A DNA stretch of 64,000 nucleotides from Circinella umbellata (lineage: Eukaryota; Mucoromycota; Mucoromycetes; Mucorales; Lichtheimiaceae): assembly GCA_025093555.1 (NCBI GenBank), contig JAIWNF010000016.1:558001-622000 (forward strand), given 5' to 3'. A program made the translations under genes and the position numbers. The notes below the pieces were generated by a model, which was not told the DNA's origin, did not search any database, and was given only the letters and a program-made list of their open reading frames with translations. The first letter of the stretch is position 1; each line of letters begins with the position of its first letter. Of this stretch, positions 48,122-59,978 are shown in pieces.

Positions 48122-49260
48122 TTATTCTGCCCGTAAAACAGTTTCAAGAGTTTCTACTGCACTTTTTTCAATAACAACTTTCTCATAAGTTAATAAATCC
48201 AATACATTTGTTTCTTCAACATAAATAACTTCACATCGAGGAATGTTACGTGCTGCCAATTCAAGGTTTTCATTGAAATCATTGGTAACAATCAACATGG
48301 TTGTATTAGGGTTACCCGTTTTTTCTTCATTAATATATGTTTGTTGTAAGATATTAATTAAATCACGTGTCTTGGTACTATCCAATACATCCAAACTATC
48401 AACCACTGTCAATTGATCTTGTGCATATTTAGTACTTAATGCAACACGTAAACCAAGTTCTTGTACTTTTCTTGGAAGATCAGTAGTGTGATCTCTAGGC
48501 TTAGGTGCAAATGCAACACCACCTAATATAAGTTATTATTATTATTATTATTATTATCATTATCATTTCATTATATATAAAGGGAAAAAAAAAAGTCTTT
48601 ACCTCCACGGAAATGAGGTGCTTTCATATCACCTACACGAGCTTTGCCTCTTCCTTTTTGTGGTGCTGCTTTTTTACCAGTTCCAGTAACTTCTGATCGT
48701 GTTTTTGTTGATTGTGTACCTTGTCTCATACTATCTCTTTGCCATACAACAACGCGTTGTAAAATATCTCGTCTTAAAGGTGCTCCAAAAACTTGTTTAT
48801 CGAGATTAACAATGGATAAAGGTTCATTAGTTTTAAAATCGCGAACAAAAGCTTCAACGTGAGGTGAAAAAGGTGAAGTAACTAAAAATAATAATAATAA
48901 TAATAATATTAATTCCCTTCGTTGTTGTTTGTTCAGTTCCCACGTCTCTTTTTTTTCTTTCGTTGAATGCATATATACCTTTAGGTACTGCTGTTGCCAA
49001 TGTACGTTTTTGTAAAGTTGTCTATTAATAAAAAAAAAAAGCCACCACCATTCCAAACGATATTTTACAAAATGATAAGTTTTTTATCTGGTCTCTGTCT
49101 CTTTTCCTCTTTTTATGTATATAATTGAAAGAAATGAAAAAAACAAACAATTGTTTCCTATTTTTTTTCAAACAAAAGTTTATTATTAATATTAACATTT
49201 TTTTTTTACCTTTACGACAGTAGCAATGGAGCCCTGAGAAATGGGTTTCAAGAATGACAT
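48122..49260 (-). CDS. YML6: Mitochondrial ribosomal protein uL4m
   Basis: Large-subunit protein of the mitochondrial ribosome, bacterial L4 family. Four exons (49260-49210, 49021-48979, 48881-48603, 48522-48122) join in frame to 257 residues. The first ~30 residues (MSFLKPISQGSIATVVK, then TTLQKRTLATAVPK) are basic and hydroxylated without acids, as in a mitochondrial presequence. The L4 core shows VFGAPLRRDILQRVVVWQRD, TRSEVTGTGKKAAPQKGRGK, AR-G-D-KAPHFRGGG and AFAPKPRD. The C-terminal half has the L4 alpha/beta fold with DSLDVLDSTKTRDLIN and LLTYEKVVIEKSAVE. Length matches bacterial and mitochondrial L4, not the longer cytosolic eL/uL4. Confidence 0.93.
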
Positions 49261-49808
49261 TTCTTTTTTGTATACAATTTAAAGGCAAGAAAGTTTACAC
49301 CTTTTTTTTTTTTTGACAACCCTTCTCTCATTATTTTTTTTAAGGTGGCGGTAAACAAAAAATTCCAAAGGCTCAAAAAGCATGGAACGGTCACACACAT
49401 AAAACTTTCCATTTTCGGAACTTGTTAAAAATATAAAGGAACCTCTTCCCATTTATTTAGTGTTAAATAGTATTTTTTTTTTTATTTTATAATTATCTAA
49501 AGGGTAAAATAAAAGAAACAAGAAAATTAATACAGACAAAAAGAAATTATTATTATTATTAGAAAAAACACGCACACACACACGAAAGTTAAGGTTGAAA
49601 ATAAAATAATAAGCAATAAGAATAATATATAATAAAACAACAAAAGAAAGAGAAAGAGAAAGAGAGAAAGAGAGGTAATAATCCACAGAAATCCAGCCGT
49701 AGCTTTATCACTTGTTTTTTAAAGCACAATAAGGTTATGTTTTTGTTCTTTTCTGGTTGTATACGATTAAGAAAATAAGAACGCTATATGTTTGTTTAAT
49801 TGGCATCG
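49261..49808. other. Intergenic
   Basis: AT-rich spacer between the uL4m start and the end of the transporter gene, with an A/G-rich run at 49640-49680. I see no gene. Confidence 0.55.
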
Positions 49809-52016
49809 TTACGTATTTACTTTGTTGGTATTATTATTGTCGGTACTACTAGTATTAGTATTAGTATTATTATTATTGTTGTTGTTGCTGTTGTTGCTGG
49901 TGGCACTTGTAGTAGTATGGTTATCATCGGATCCATGGAAATCGCTATTATTTTGATCCTGAAAAGTATCTTGTTGTTGTTGTTGATGATGATAAGCTTT
50001 GTCATCTTTAATGCCACTATCACGATCATCATGATGAAGTTTTAATGGTGTATCTGGTGAAGAAACTGTGATTTCAACTTGTGTTGTAGGTGTATCCATC
50101 ATTTCACGACTGTAGTATTTTTCTTTACTTGATAAAAAATTTCCAGTACCATTCGATAATGTTAAATTAGAACCATTCATTTGAGAACTTGATCCATCAA
50201 AATTCTTGAAATTGGTTGTGATTTTGGGAATCGTCATACTCGATTGTCCAATACGAGTCACTGAACCATCTTGAACCATTTCTTCTTCATCTCTTGAAGA
50301 ATAATCGGATTTTTCTTGATCTTCTTTTTCTTGTTGTTGTTTACCCCGTTTAATCCATCTTTTCATGATATCTACTTCAATATTACCAAGAATCAATTGT
50401 TCGACATGATAAAGAAGTAAGGGTGTTGCTAAAACACCGACTTGACCTGGGTCTCCTTTTTGATAAAGTACATTGATCAATGGCATACCTAAAGCAACAG
50501 TTTTTGTTGCACCACAATACTGTTTATATATAATAAATGAGTTAGATAAGATCTTTTTTTTTTGTTTTGTTTTTTTGTATTTATCTCTTCAAACATTAAT
50601 AAAAAAAGAGAAACCATTTTATTTACCATGACAGCAACTGTGTCTTCTCGTGAATAACGAAGTCGTTCAAAACTACGTTTATATGGCATCCATCGTGGAA
50701 CAGGTAAATAAGCCAAGAACCAACAAGTACTTGAAAAAAGAATATAAAATCCAGCATTGATAATAGCAATGGCAACAATATCAACAGCTTTTACATTTCC
50801 AAAAGAGCCTGCGTGAATAGCATCTGAAAATACGGACCATACTAATGTCAATAACATGATACTACTCACATCTGACAAACGACATTTCACTTTAAATTTA
50901 GCAATTTTTTCTGGAAATATCCATTGAATGATTTGACCAACAACTAAAGGAACTAAAACAGTAATTCCTAATTGTTTTAATACGGATACAAAATCAATGG
51001 TACCATCCACTGTATTGGACGTATCATTTTCAGGTGTTGCATTGATTAAAGGATCTTGAAAAATTTGAAGTAAAGCAGGTGACACAAAGATACCAAGTAC
51101 ATTACCAAGAGCAGCGTTCATTAAGGCTAACATATAGGTAAAAAAAATAGTTAATAAAGTGTCAGCACTGTATAATAATAATGTACATGTATTGGTAAAA
51201 GCATTTAATTACCTGTTGCTTCATTACCCCCGGCATTTTTCGTCATAACAACATTAGAAGAAACAGTTGTTGGTGTACAAGAGGCGATGACCAAACCAAT
51301 CAATAAAAGAGAACTAATATCCATGTGAGCTTTAAAGAATAGCAATACAAGCCCGAATACAAAGAAAGGTATCATAATAAGATTAATGACTTGAATAAGC
51401 ATATGTAATCGAACTCGTATAACAGTTTTGGCTAACGTTTGTGTACGAAGTGATAATCCCGAGATTAAAAAAATTATAATCACTGCACCTAAAGACAAGT
51501 ATCAGTATCAAAAATAAGAAAAAAAAGAAGTTATGTTATTTTCTTTTTTTAATATATAAATCAATGTTAATAGTCATCAAAAAAGAAAATAGACATACCC
51601 CATTTAATAGTCCATTCAGCACGAATATAACCTTGTTGACGAGCCACGTCAGGTACTAATACAGCAAGCATAATGACAAATGCAAGACCCAATAAAAACC
51701 AATATCGTTTAAAAAGACTTTTAGCAACAACTCGTGCTTTTTTTCCAGCTTTTCGTAATTTTTCTTTTCGAGTCAAAGGTGTATGAAGTGGTGATGGTTT
51801 ATTAGAAACAGTATTTGATAATGGAGAAGGTCGATAACCTTGTTGTTGTGAAGATGACTGTTGTGGAGGTATAGTAGTAGTATCGCTTGCTAAAGAAGCA
51901 CTCGATTTAAGCCTCGATTCATTCATCGCTAACTTTAATAAACCGAAAATTACGGAAGGTGATGATGAAGGCGATGATGAAGTTGGAGAAGTAAAAGAAG
52001 ATGAAGGCCATGTCAT
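49809..52016 (-). CDS. RCH1: RCH1/SLC10A7-type bile-acid-sodium-symporter-like transporter
   Basis: Four exons (52016-51599, 51488-51213, 51126-50627, 50519-49809) give 634 residues. Residues 1-95 are Ser/Thr/Pro-rich. The membrane domain (about 100-430) has around ten hydrophobic helices. Family blocks include YWFLLGLAFVIMLAVLVPD, FLISGLSLRTQTL, LVIASCTPTTVSSNVVMTKN, GGNEATALMNAALGNVLGIF and YCGATKTVALGMPLIN. Yeast Rch1 sits in the plasma membrane and restrains calcium influx; human SLC10A7 also affects calcium. A similar role here is inferred. The C-terminal ~190 residues are cytosolic, Ser-, Gln- and Asn-rich, and longer than in yeast. Confidence 0.9.
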
Positions 52017-55000
52017 GATTTTGTGCTTTTATAAAAAAAAAAAAAAGAAAGAGAAGAAAAAAAAAGGTTTGAGGTAAGTTCTGCGACTCTTTACGAATGC
52101 TATTTTTGGGGATGATCAATAGATTGTTTTTTTTTTTGAAAAAAAAGAGGGGGGGTGTGTAAAAGAAGAGAGAGAGAAAAGAGCCATGGATTACGACTCG
52201 TTTTTTTTATTAATATTTATGGGGGGTTTTTAAGGGGGGAGGGAGTGGTTAGAGAATAAAAGATAAAATATATTTTTATTTTAGACAACATATATACTTA
52301 TATATGCTTGGATAATAATATATATATATATGTATATAACATGATGATTATCATACTGAAAGATGGATAAAAAAAAGGGGGGGATTAACACAAACAAAGA
52401 TAGGTAGTTAAATAGATAGAGATAGTAATAATAACTTATAGCAATCCTCTTGTTAGTAGTAAGTAAAGTAAAACACGATATTCTTACTATCTTTTTTTTC
52501 CTGGGGGGAGGGAAGAAAATAAAGGTTGTGTTTTTGCATTATTGTTTAAATTTTGCCTCCTTTTAACAGCATTCAGTCTTTTTACTTTATGAAAGCAGTA
52601 AAATGTAAATGTTATGATTTATTAAATCTTTTTTTTTTCTGACGATAATTTTTATTGTTGTTGTGTTACCTATTCTCCCTTCTAACGTTTAGCCAAGTAA
52701 AACCAAATAAAATACATAATAACATTGCTATCATCTTTTTAAAGATTTTGTATAATAAAAGTGGTTTCACAAGAAAAAGAAATGGGATTTTTGTTTCCAA
52801 TGAACATTCGATTTAACTAAAAACAACGCCTAACGCGCGAACGATAAAGAAGAAATATATTCTGCACTTTTATTTACATAATACTAAGCACAATCAAACA
52901 TCATGTTACTAAAAGACCGAAGATAGTTTACATATAAACTGTTATAACTTGGCGCTTATTTATTATTGATGATAAAACATTACTGATAAATGCTTAGCTT
53001 GAAATAAAAAGGAATCTTACGCAAGAAAAGTGAAGTAATTTTGCTCCTATAAAAAATAACATGCCCTTTTCAAAAAGAAAAATTTTGTTATAAATGTAAA
53101 GCATCTCTTTCTTTTTTGATTCTTTCTTTTCTCTCTCTCTTTGTTTCAAGAAACCATTATTGTTGGTTTTTTTATACATATATATCATAAACGTAAACCT
53201 TTTTTTTTTGTCTTGTCAATTTCTATCATTTTTATGAGTCCGAAAACTCGGAACCCCTTAATTCATACTATATATTTAGTTTCCCCTTAATTACAAAATA
53301 TAGTTGATCCTAATGATTCACTATAAGCTATATAATATTACTTAAAAAGACCAACGACTTATTGTTGAACAACCGCGCGCATGTTGAATCTAAATATATA
53401 TTTAAATATGCCAAAAAAAAATGAGTCGCGGTGTTGAGAGCTGTCTCGTGCGTTTTATTATTTTACATAACCAATGGAATAATGTTTCATTTGCTGCTCT
53501 CTTTCTCCTCGATATGTTACTCTCTCTCACTCTCACTCTCACTCTCTCTCTATTTTTTGTTTTTATATAATATGATTAAATAAAAACTCCCTTGTCCATC
53601 ATGCATATCATTCATCATTTCTGTATGGAGTAAAAACATAATCTTTTATATGCACTAGCAAACATTTTTGTTTGGCTGATTTTGAACGATAAAAGAAACT
53701 GAGTATTATTATTTTTGCCACTCAAACATTTTTTTTTTCCAAAAAAAAAAACTATCTGTCATATTCTCTAGCTCTGATAGACTGGCCCAAATTTACTTGT
53801 AAATAGGTGAAGTCGAGATACATTCCTTTTTTTATATGTATTCAAATAGATATCAATTTTTTTTATCTTCTAATTAGCAATAAGATGAATCATAGTAACA
53901 TGTGGCATGTCACTAGGCAACAAGGTTTTCCCAAGTAGCCAAGTTGTCAGTATGTCATTTATCACTCACATGTTCCATTATCGGCGATGTCATCTTATCT
54001 TTATGTTAGGTCTGTACAAGCTAATGCTACCACCCATAATAATAAACATTGTCATTGTTTACAGTACGTATCTTTTCTTTTTTTTTTTAACAAAATTATA
54101 GCTAAGCTGTACATTGATGATACTATTATTTATATCACGAGGATATTTTTTGTATTTTTGAACCAGTTTTAGTAAATAATACTTTTTTTGATTTTGATTT
54201 TGATCATTATTGTTAAATGAAAAATAAAATTGTAATTTAAAGAGCCAGCTTGTTTTTTTTAGACTGTAGCTTTTTGTTTTTGTTTTTTTTCTGCTTGCAA
54301 AACCGTTGTTATAATAAACGAAGATATTAGTTTCTGATATGGCTTGGAATTATTATTATGCACTTGGCGCACCAAATGTCAAGAAAGGAAGTTGAGGCAC
54401 GGGGACAACGATATCATGATAAAGTTATACATGACATACAATTGAAAAGAATATAATTCCTCTTTTTAAAGTTTTTATATTTGCCGCTCAGCTTTGTTGT
54501 TGTTCATTTACATTTCAACTGACAACTTGTGTAAACCAGACGAAATAAAAGAGGCACTTGTATACACTTTGCATAATGACACATTTAAAATCAAAAATAT
54601 TCATGAGAAACTTAAGCTTACAACGGTTTTTTTTTACTAGAAATCTTGTGCTACGTTAGTTGACAAAATGATGCATGAAAGAGAAACCTTTTTTCCGTTT
54701 AGCACTCTCCCCCCCCCAAAAAAAAGACGATCTTTTTTCATTAAATGAAATACATAAATTTTTTTCGAGGAGCATTAAAAAAAGTTGATAATAATAAAGG
54801 AGATACGATATATATGTAATCATTGAATTGTTGTTTATTGCTACTGCTATTATTACTGTTGTGTTTCTTTTTTTTTGTCTGCCGATAAAAACAGTATTGA
54901 AGATCCAAAAAAAAAAAAAAATATGTAAGGTGCTTTTAGCCGAGCTGTTAGTGAACTTAGTTTACTTGTAAACTCAAATGCAACATGCTGCAATGCTGAA

Positions 55001-57503
55001 ATCGATTGCATCCCGAGAAACATAATCTTTTATTCTTTACATTTTTGTTGTTATTAGATATCGAAAAAAAAAATCAGTAAATTGATAATAATAGAATGCC
55101 CTAGTTATATATCATCAATCATTTTAGCATCGTCATCTATTTATTTTCAGTCCTTCTTTTAAAGAAAATAAAAAGTGCGCCGTCTTCAACCCCTCCCCCC
55201 CCGTGTTTTTTGTTCATATACAGAAGATTTATAAAGTATATATCGCTTGGTGGATATATAATACAACATCTTTCGTTTCCATCGTTGAGTGTGATTTTTT
55301 TATGTCGTACATATGCAAGTACTTTATAATCAACACGGACATGTTGTTGTTTTTGTTGATATCTTTTCGTTTCATATATTTTTATAATATATATTTATTA
55401 TAATCTTACTCAACTTGTCGAACTTTAAAAGCCAACAAAAACAAAGACAACCAGTATATATAATATTAGATGCTTCTTGTTGATCTATGTTTAAAAAAGT
55501 TGGCTCTTAACGCCCAGACGAAAAAGGTTTCGTCAGCACATAACAAAGAGAAAAAAAAGTACAAATAAATTCTTTAGGAATAATGCATGTGTCTATGTTC
55601 GCAGTGGTATATTAAGCTTGTATATTTTACTTACTGTATGCATCATCATAAATAAACAATTGACGGCGCAATGCAGAACCATATTTTGATGTGTCACAGG
55701 TTCTTTTTTTTTTCAAAAAAAAGAAGAGAGGGAATAACTATAGGAAAGACGTGAAAAATGAAAATAAGCAGAGACTATTTATATACATCTGTATAAAATA
55801 TAGATGTTTAATAAATAGTAGTTTATGTACAGTTCAGTTAGTAGGTGCATCTTTCTACTGTCATATATAATACCACTACTAAGTTTTGAAACACGATAAC
55901 CAACGATATTATATAACTTAACTTAATGGTTTCATAAATTTTTATATGCACATTTAATTCGTAACGTGTCTTTAGATTTAATTTAATGATAGCAATTGTA
56001 ATGCGATCTCGTATTCTTGATGTAGATGACTTTCTTGCGGTAAAATAACCCGACATTCATAAATCTATTTAATATCTTGCATGGAATAAATAAACATTAC
56101 GCACATAAGCATAGAATACTTGCATAAAATAATATAAAGCTACAATAGATCATAATTTTTACTTATTGGTAAATAGTTTTACTCACCGCCTTACGCCATA
56201 TACATCAAACAACATGATTGTATTTTTTTTTTCAAGATCCAGTCTAAATTACAATTTACTGTCATGTGCATTTCGGGAAATTTTATTATAGCTATTTCCA
56301 AACTTGTGCGAATGTGCATGATGCACGGTTAATTCGTCACACTAGAGTTCAAACTTTATTTTATTTGTTACTTCTTCTTTCATTAACATATACCTATTTT
56401 TGTAGACTTTATAAAGAGCACTGTAATATCCTTATATAATAAGGACAGAAATTGCAACTATTCAATAATTTCTACTCGATAGCACCTTAAATCTCAATAT
56501 TGACGATTGTCTGCTGTCAAGTTTTACATTTTACTTTGTATAGAAAGAGTCATTTTGTATCACATTTTCTGGTACGATTGGAATATTTAATGAGTCACCT
56601 TTATTCATATTCATATTATTCTTGCTTTCCTTGATACATACTTGAAACCAAAAGCAAAAAAAAATAGTGCTGTTATCACTCTAAGTTTGTAGATCTTAAG
56701 GAGTAATGATTTCTTGCGCTTATGTATAAAGAAAAAAAAAATCTAAATCAAGAAGGAAAAAGCAAGCGGTGGAAAAAAGGAGTAAAGAAAAATACTTTCA
56801 ATGTTTTATTGATATGCACCTATTAAAAATTTTAATATATGAAAGGAAGAAAAAAAATTAGAGGGTTACGTAATAAAATTTTTTTTTTGTCTTAATATAT
56901 TGTTTTCATCAGTAGTAGTAGATCAATTTTGAGAAAAGTTGAGTCTCGAATTTTTCCCCCGGAGAAGTATTGCTTCCCCCTTTATTCATGAAACCTCGCA
57001 GTAATTGACTGGTATTACACAATGAACATACCAAATATATGGTGCCCTATTAAATGAAAGGAAAAACAGACTATTAATTGTACTGAGGCTCAGAGTTCAA
57101 AAATATTACCAAATCAGGTAACAATCGTTTTGTTCTGGCATCTAAAATATGTGGCACTAACCGAGAAAGATCGACCGCGCCTTGTTTTTCTTTTACTTTG
57201 ATTGAACGGTATAAAAGAAAATATTACATATATTGAGGCTCTATTGCACAAGAGCCGATAGTCACATCATTATTGTTAGAAACGATTTTGGTTCTCTTGT
57301 ATTGATTATAGAAAGTGATAGCGAGGAGAAAAAACATGCTTGTACGCTGATTTTTTTTATTAATGTAATAAGCAATATTTACTCTCCTCTTTTCTCTCTC
57401 TTTTTCTTTTGATCTTCTTTTTCTCTGTCTCTCCTGAGCCTTTTCCTTTCCCTTTTTATTTTCTTGATCTGATTATTTTTTTTTATTAATACACAAAAAG
57501 ACA
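52017..57503. other. 5.5-kb gene-poor stretch
   Basis: No convincing coding region on either strand. Short frames near 52994, 53907, 55203 and 55838 have random composition. Simple sequence includes CT repeats at 53520-53550 and many A/T runs. The last ~140 bases (57361-57503) are pyrimidine-rich and form the leader of the next gene. A tRNA-like patch near 54930-55015 was considered and rejected. Confidence 0.5.
57382..57478 (+). promoter_or_regulatory. Pyrimidine-rich leader/promoter tract
   Basis: A strongly C/T-biased stretch (CTCTCCTCTTTTCTCTCTC and similar) ends about 25 nt before the start codon at 57504. CT-rich blocks directly upstream of start codons are a known feature of many fungal core promoters and 5' leaders. 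The same pattern precedes the starts at 29491 and 43911. The transcription start itself is not identifiable. Confidence 0.4.
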
Positions 57504-59978
57504 ATGAGCCAAAACGACGATCGTCGTGGATTTAATAGACTTGACACTCATAACGATAATAATAGTACGATATCATCTTTACAAAATACTACTACTGCTA
57601 TGAGTAGACCTACCGTTGAAAATGATTATACCACTGCTCCCCCTTATTGGCAACAATCACAGTTCTCACTTGAAACAAAAAAAATGGAGCATGAAGATAC
57701 AAATAGCTCAACTTCTGACGTTACAACATATTATGATCAAAAGACATCTTTAAATCCACCAATATCAAATACAACAAAAGAGAAGAGTAGTGATAATAAA
57801 AAAAGTAGCGGTGTGGGTAATTTGTTATCTACCCTATCGTTTCCAATTATCAATGTGCTAACGACATGTATAATCGTTGGTATACTTGTATACGTTTATC
57901 AATATGCCAATGGAAAGTCTACTGATACTACGATGGGTGGAATGAAAGTTCCAACAGTAGTATCATTGTTAATGACTATTATTAAGATGCTAGTCGCTAG
58001 TGGTATTGCAAGGTACATAATATGAAATAAAACGTTTTCTTTCAAGTTTTTGTTAAAAAACAATCGATTGTAATTAATTATTCTACCTTACATAATTATA
58101 TAGTGCTGTAGCTGAATACAAATGGATCCGCCTACAGGATAAAGATGGTCAGCCACTTGCGCTAATTGATGTTTATGATGCTTGCACTAGAGGGTAATAT
58201 ACTATATATATTTATATTTATATTTTCTTTATATGACTTTTAATACTCACTTATCGACACCTTTTTTAATTTATTATGATAATTTAACCCCAACATCCAA
58301 TATAACAATATGTAGTGTAGGAGGTATGTATTAAATGTAGTAAAGCATAAGCTCTGACAATTTATTATCTGGGGTTAAAGGAAGAAAGCCTAAAGAAAAG
58401 AAAAAAAATGAAAAGCTGTTATAATAGTTTGTTCGCGTACATTAGCTATAAAATATAAAAACTAAATTCTATTTATATTGTAAAGGGATTTTTCGTATTC
58501 TTAAATGGATAAAACTCGACCTCATCTTAATACCGGCCATTCTTTTTCAAATCGGCCTGGTAGCAATGGGGCCAGCCTCGCAACAAATACTTACGACCGC
58601 TGACCTCGCCATATGTGATAGAAACAACGCTGGTATATGGTACACCAACCTATCATCGACAGATATGACAACTTTAAGTTCAACAAATGGCGTGTCTAGC
58701 ATGAAAGGATTGAAACAAGATTATCTTGTACGATATGCATTACAACAAGCTTCTCTAGGTTTTCAAGTTCAGCCTTATTACCACTGTCCTCTTGACTCGA
58801 TTAACTGTACCTTTACACCTATCCAAGGTTTTCATTCAACGGTCACCTGTAGCCCTGGCTCATTAAACACAACCACAATTGTTGATTTGAAAACCAATGA
58901 TGTTACGACATTAAGTCATTATTTTGGCTATGATAGAGCTGATTCTATTTTTTCACCTTTTCTCTCAGTCCCAGCCATATTCTACGATGGCTCAATGAAG
59001 GGGCGTACATATTATGACTTTAATAATTACACCAAATCCTTTGGCACATCAATCAAGAACAACCGCACCTATGATGCTGAAATGCGCAAGATGTTTGGAG
59101 ATCAAAAGTTTGTGTTGGTACTGACAGAAGACGGAGAATTAGATGGTTTTATGGCGTCTGAAAAAATACCACAAGTTTTGGAATGTATGTTACATTCAGC
59201 AGTAAACACATCAACATTACTTATTCAATCTGTAACGAAGCGACACCAGTTAATGTCCCAAGTACCTATCGAATTTGATTACGATTTGTTAAGCAACAGT
59301 ACTCATTGGTCAACTAATTATATTGGAGGCAATTTCACCATGCTCAACGCCTATAGTTTACAATTCAGCATTATGAAGAACTTAATCGTAGCCAATGGAA
59401 TGTCACAACAAGACATTGATAGTTATAATGGCTACAGTGATGGATTTCAAGAGATCGTTGAAAATTGGAAAATGCTTGGCTACAGTCCTACCAGTTTAAA
59501 TAGCTCCACGGTAGACTCTTTTTTTTACGATATGTTGCAAAATATTGATTTTTCAGCCGTGTATGGTATACCTGATTCCATGTTTGGTAGTAAAGGGACT
59601 CATTGTTTTTATACTGGCAACTTCTATCAATTAAATCCGGCAGCATTCTATGGCCTTTCCTTCTCATTACTGATCCCTCTTGGTTGGTGGACTTCTCTTT
59701 GGATTGTTAGTTTGTATAAAAGTAGCTGGGTTTCTCGTGGAAATTCTCAAGTGGCTCTGCTAGTAGCAGGAATATCACCAACTATTCGCGAACATTTTAA
59801 AGGCTTGTCTCATGCTAATCAGAGAAGTCTTTTAAAGCAAGCGGCAATTACCAAGGTCGTGCTCGGTAAAGAAAAAGAATTTACTGAAGGCGGAGAATCC
59901 GTTCAGCCAACAAACCATCTAACTTTCGGTGCTCCTAGCGAAATAAATTATGTACAAACAAGACGTCGTTCATTTTAA
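57504..59978 (+). CDS. DUF3176-like multi-pass membrane protein
   Basis: Four exons (57504-58012, 58104-58193, 58316-58323, 58486-59978) give 699 residues. Exon 3 is an 8-nt micro-exon that, with split codons, builds RGVGGIFRILKW. The N-terminal ~105 residues are disordered. Helices lie at about 112-135 (IINVLTTCIIVGILVYVYQY), 150-170 and 210-230. KWIRLQDKDGQPLALIDVYD sits between them and is the feature that recalls the fungal DUF3176 family. A large, probably extracellular loop (about 230-590) carries many N-glycosylation sequons and paired Cys. A last helix (about 595-620, FYGLSFSLLIPLGWWTSLWI) is followed by a cytosolic tail containing NSQVALLVAGISP. Function is unknown. The family assignment is by resemblance only. 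Confidence 0.75.

Noticed and set aside
49800..50045. Plus-strand hydrophobic frame
   Set aside because: It is the antisense shadow of the Asn/Gln-rich C-terminus of the RCH1-like gene.
54931..55015. Possible tRNA or tRNA-derived SINE (A-box-like TAGCCGAGCTGT, a hairpin resembling an anticodon arm, B-box-like ATCGATTGCATCCC)
   Set aside because: The acceptor stem does not pair, position 33 is not T and the B-box is poor. At most a decayed relic; a tRNAscan run would settle it.
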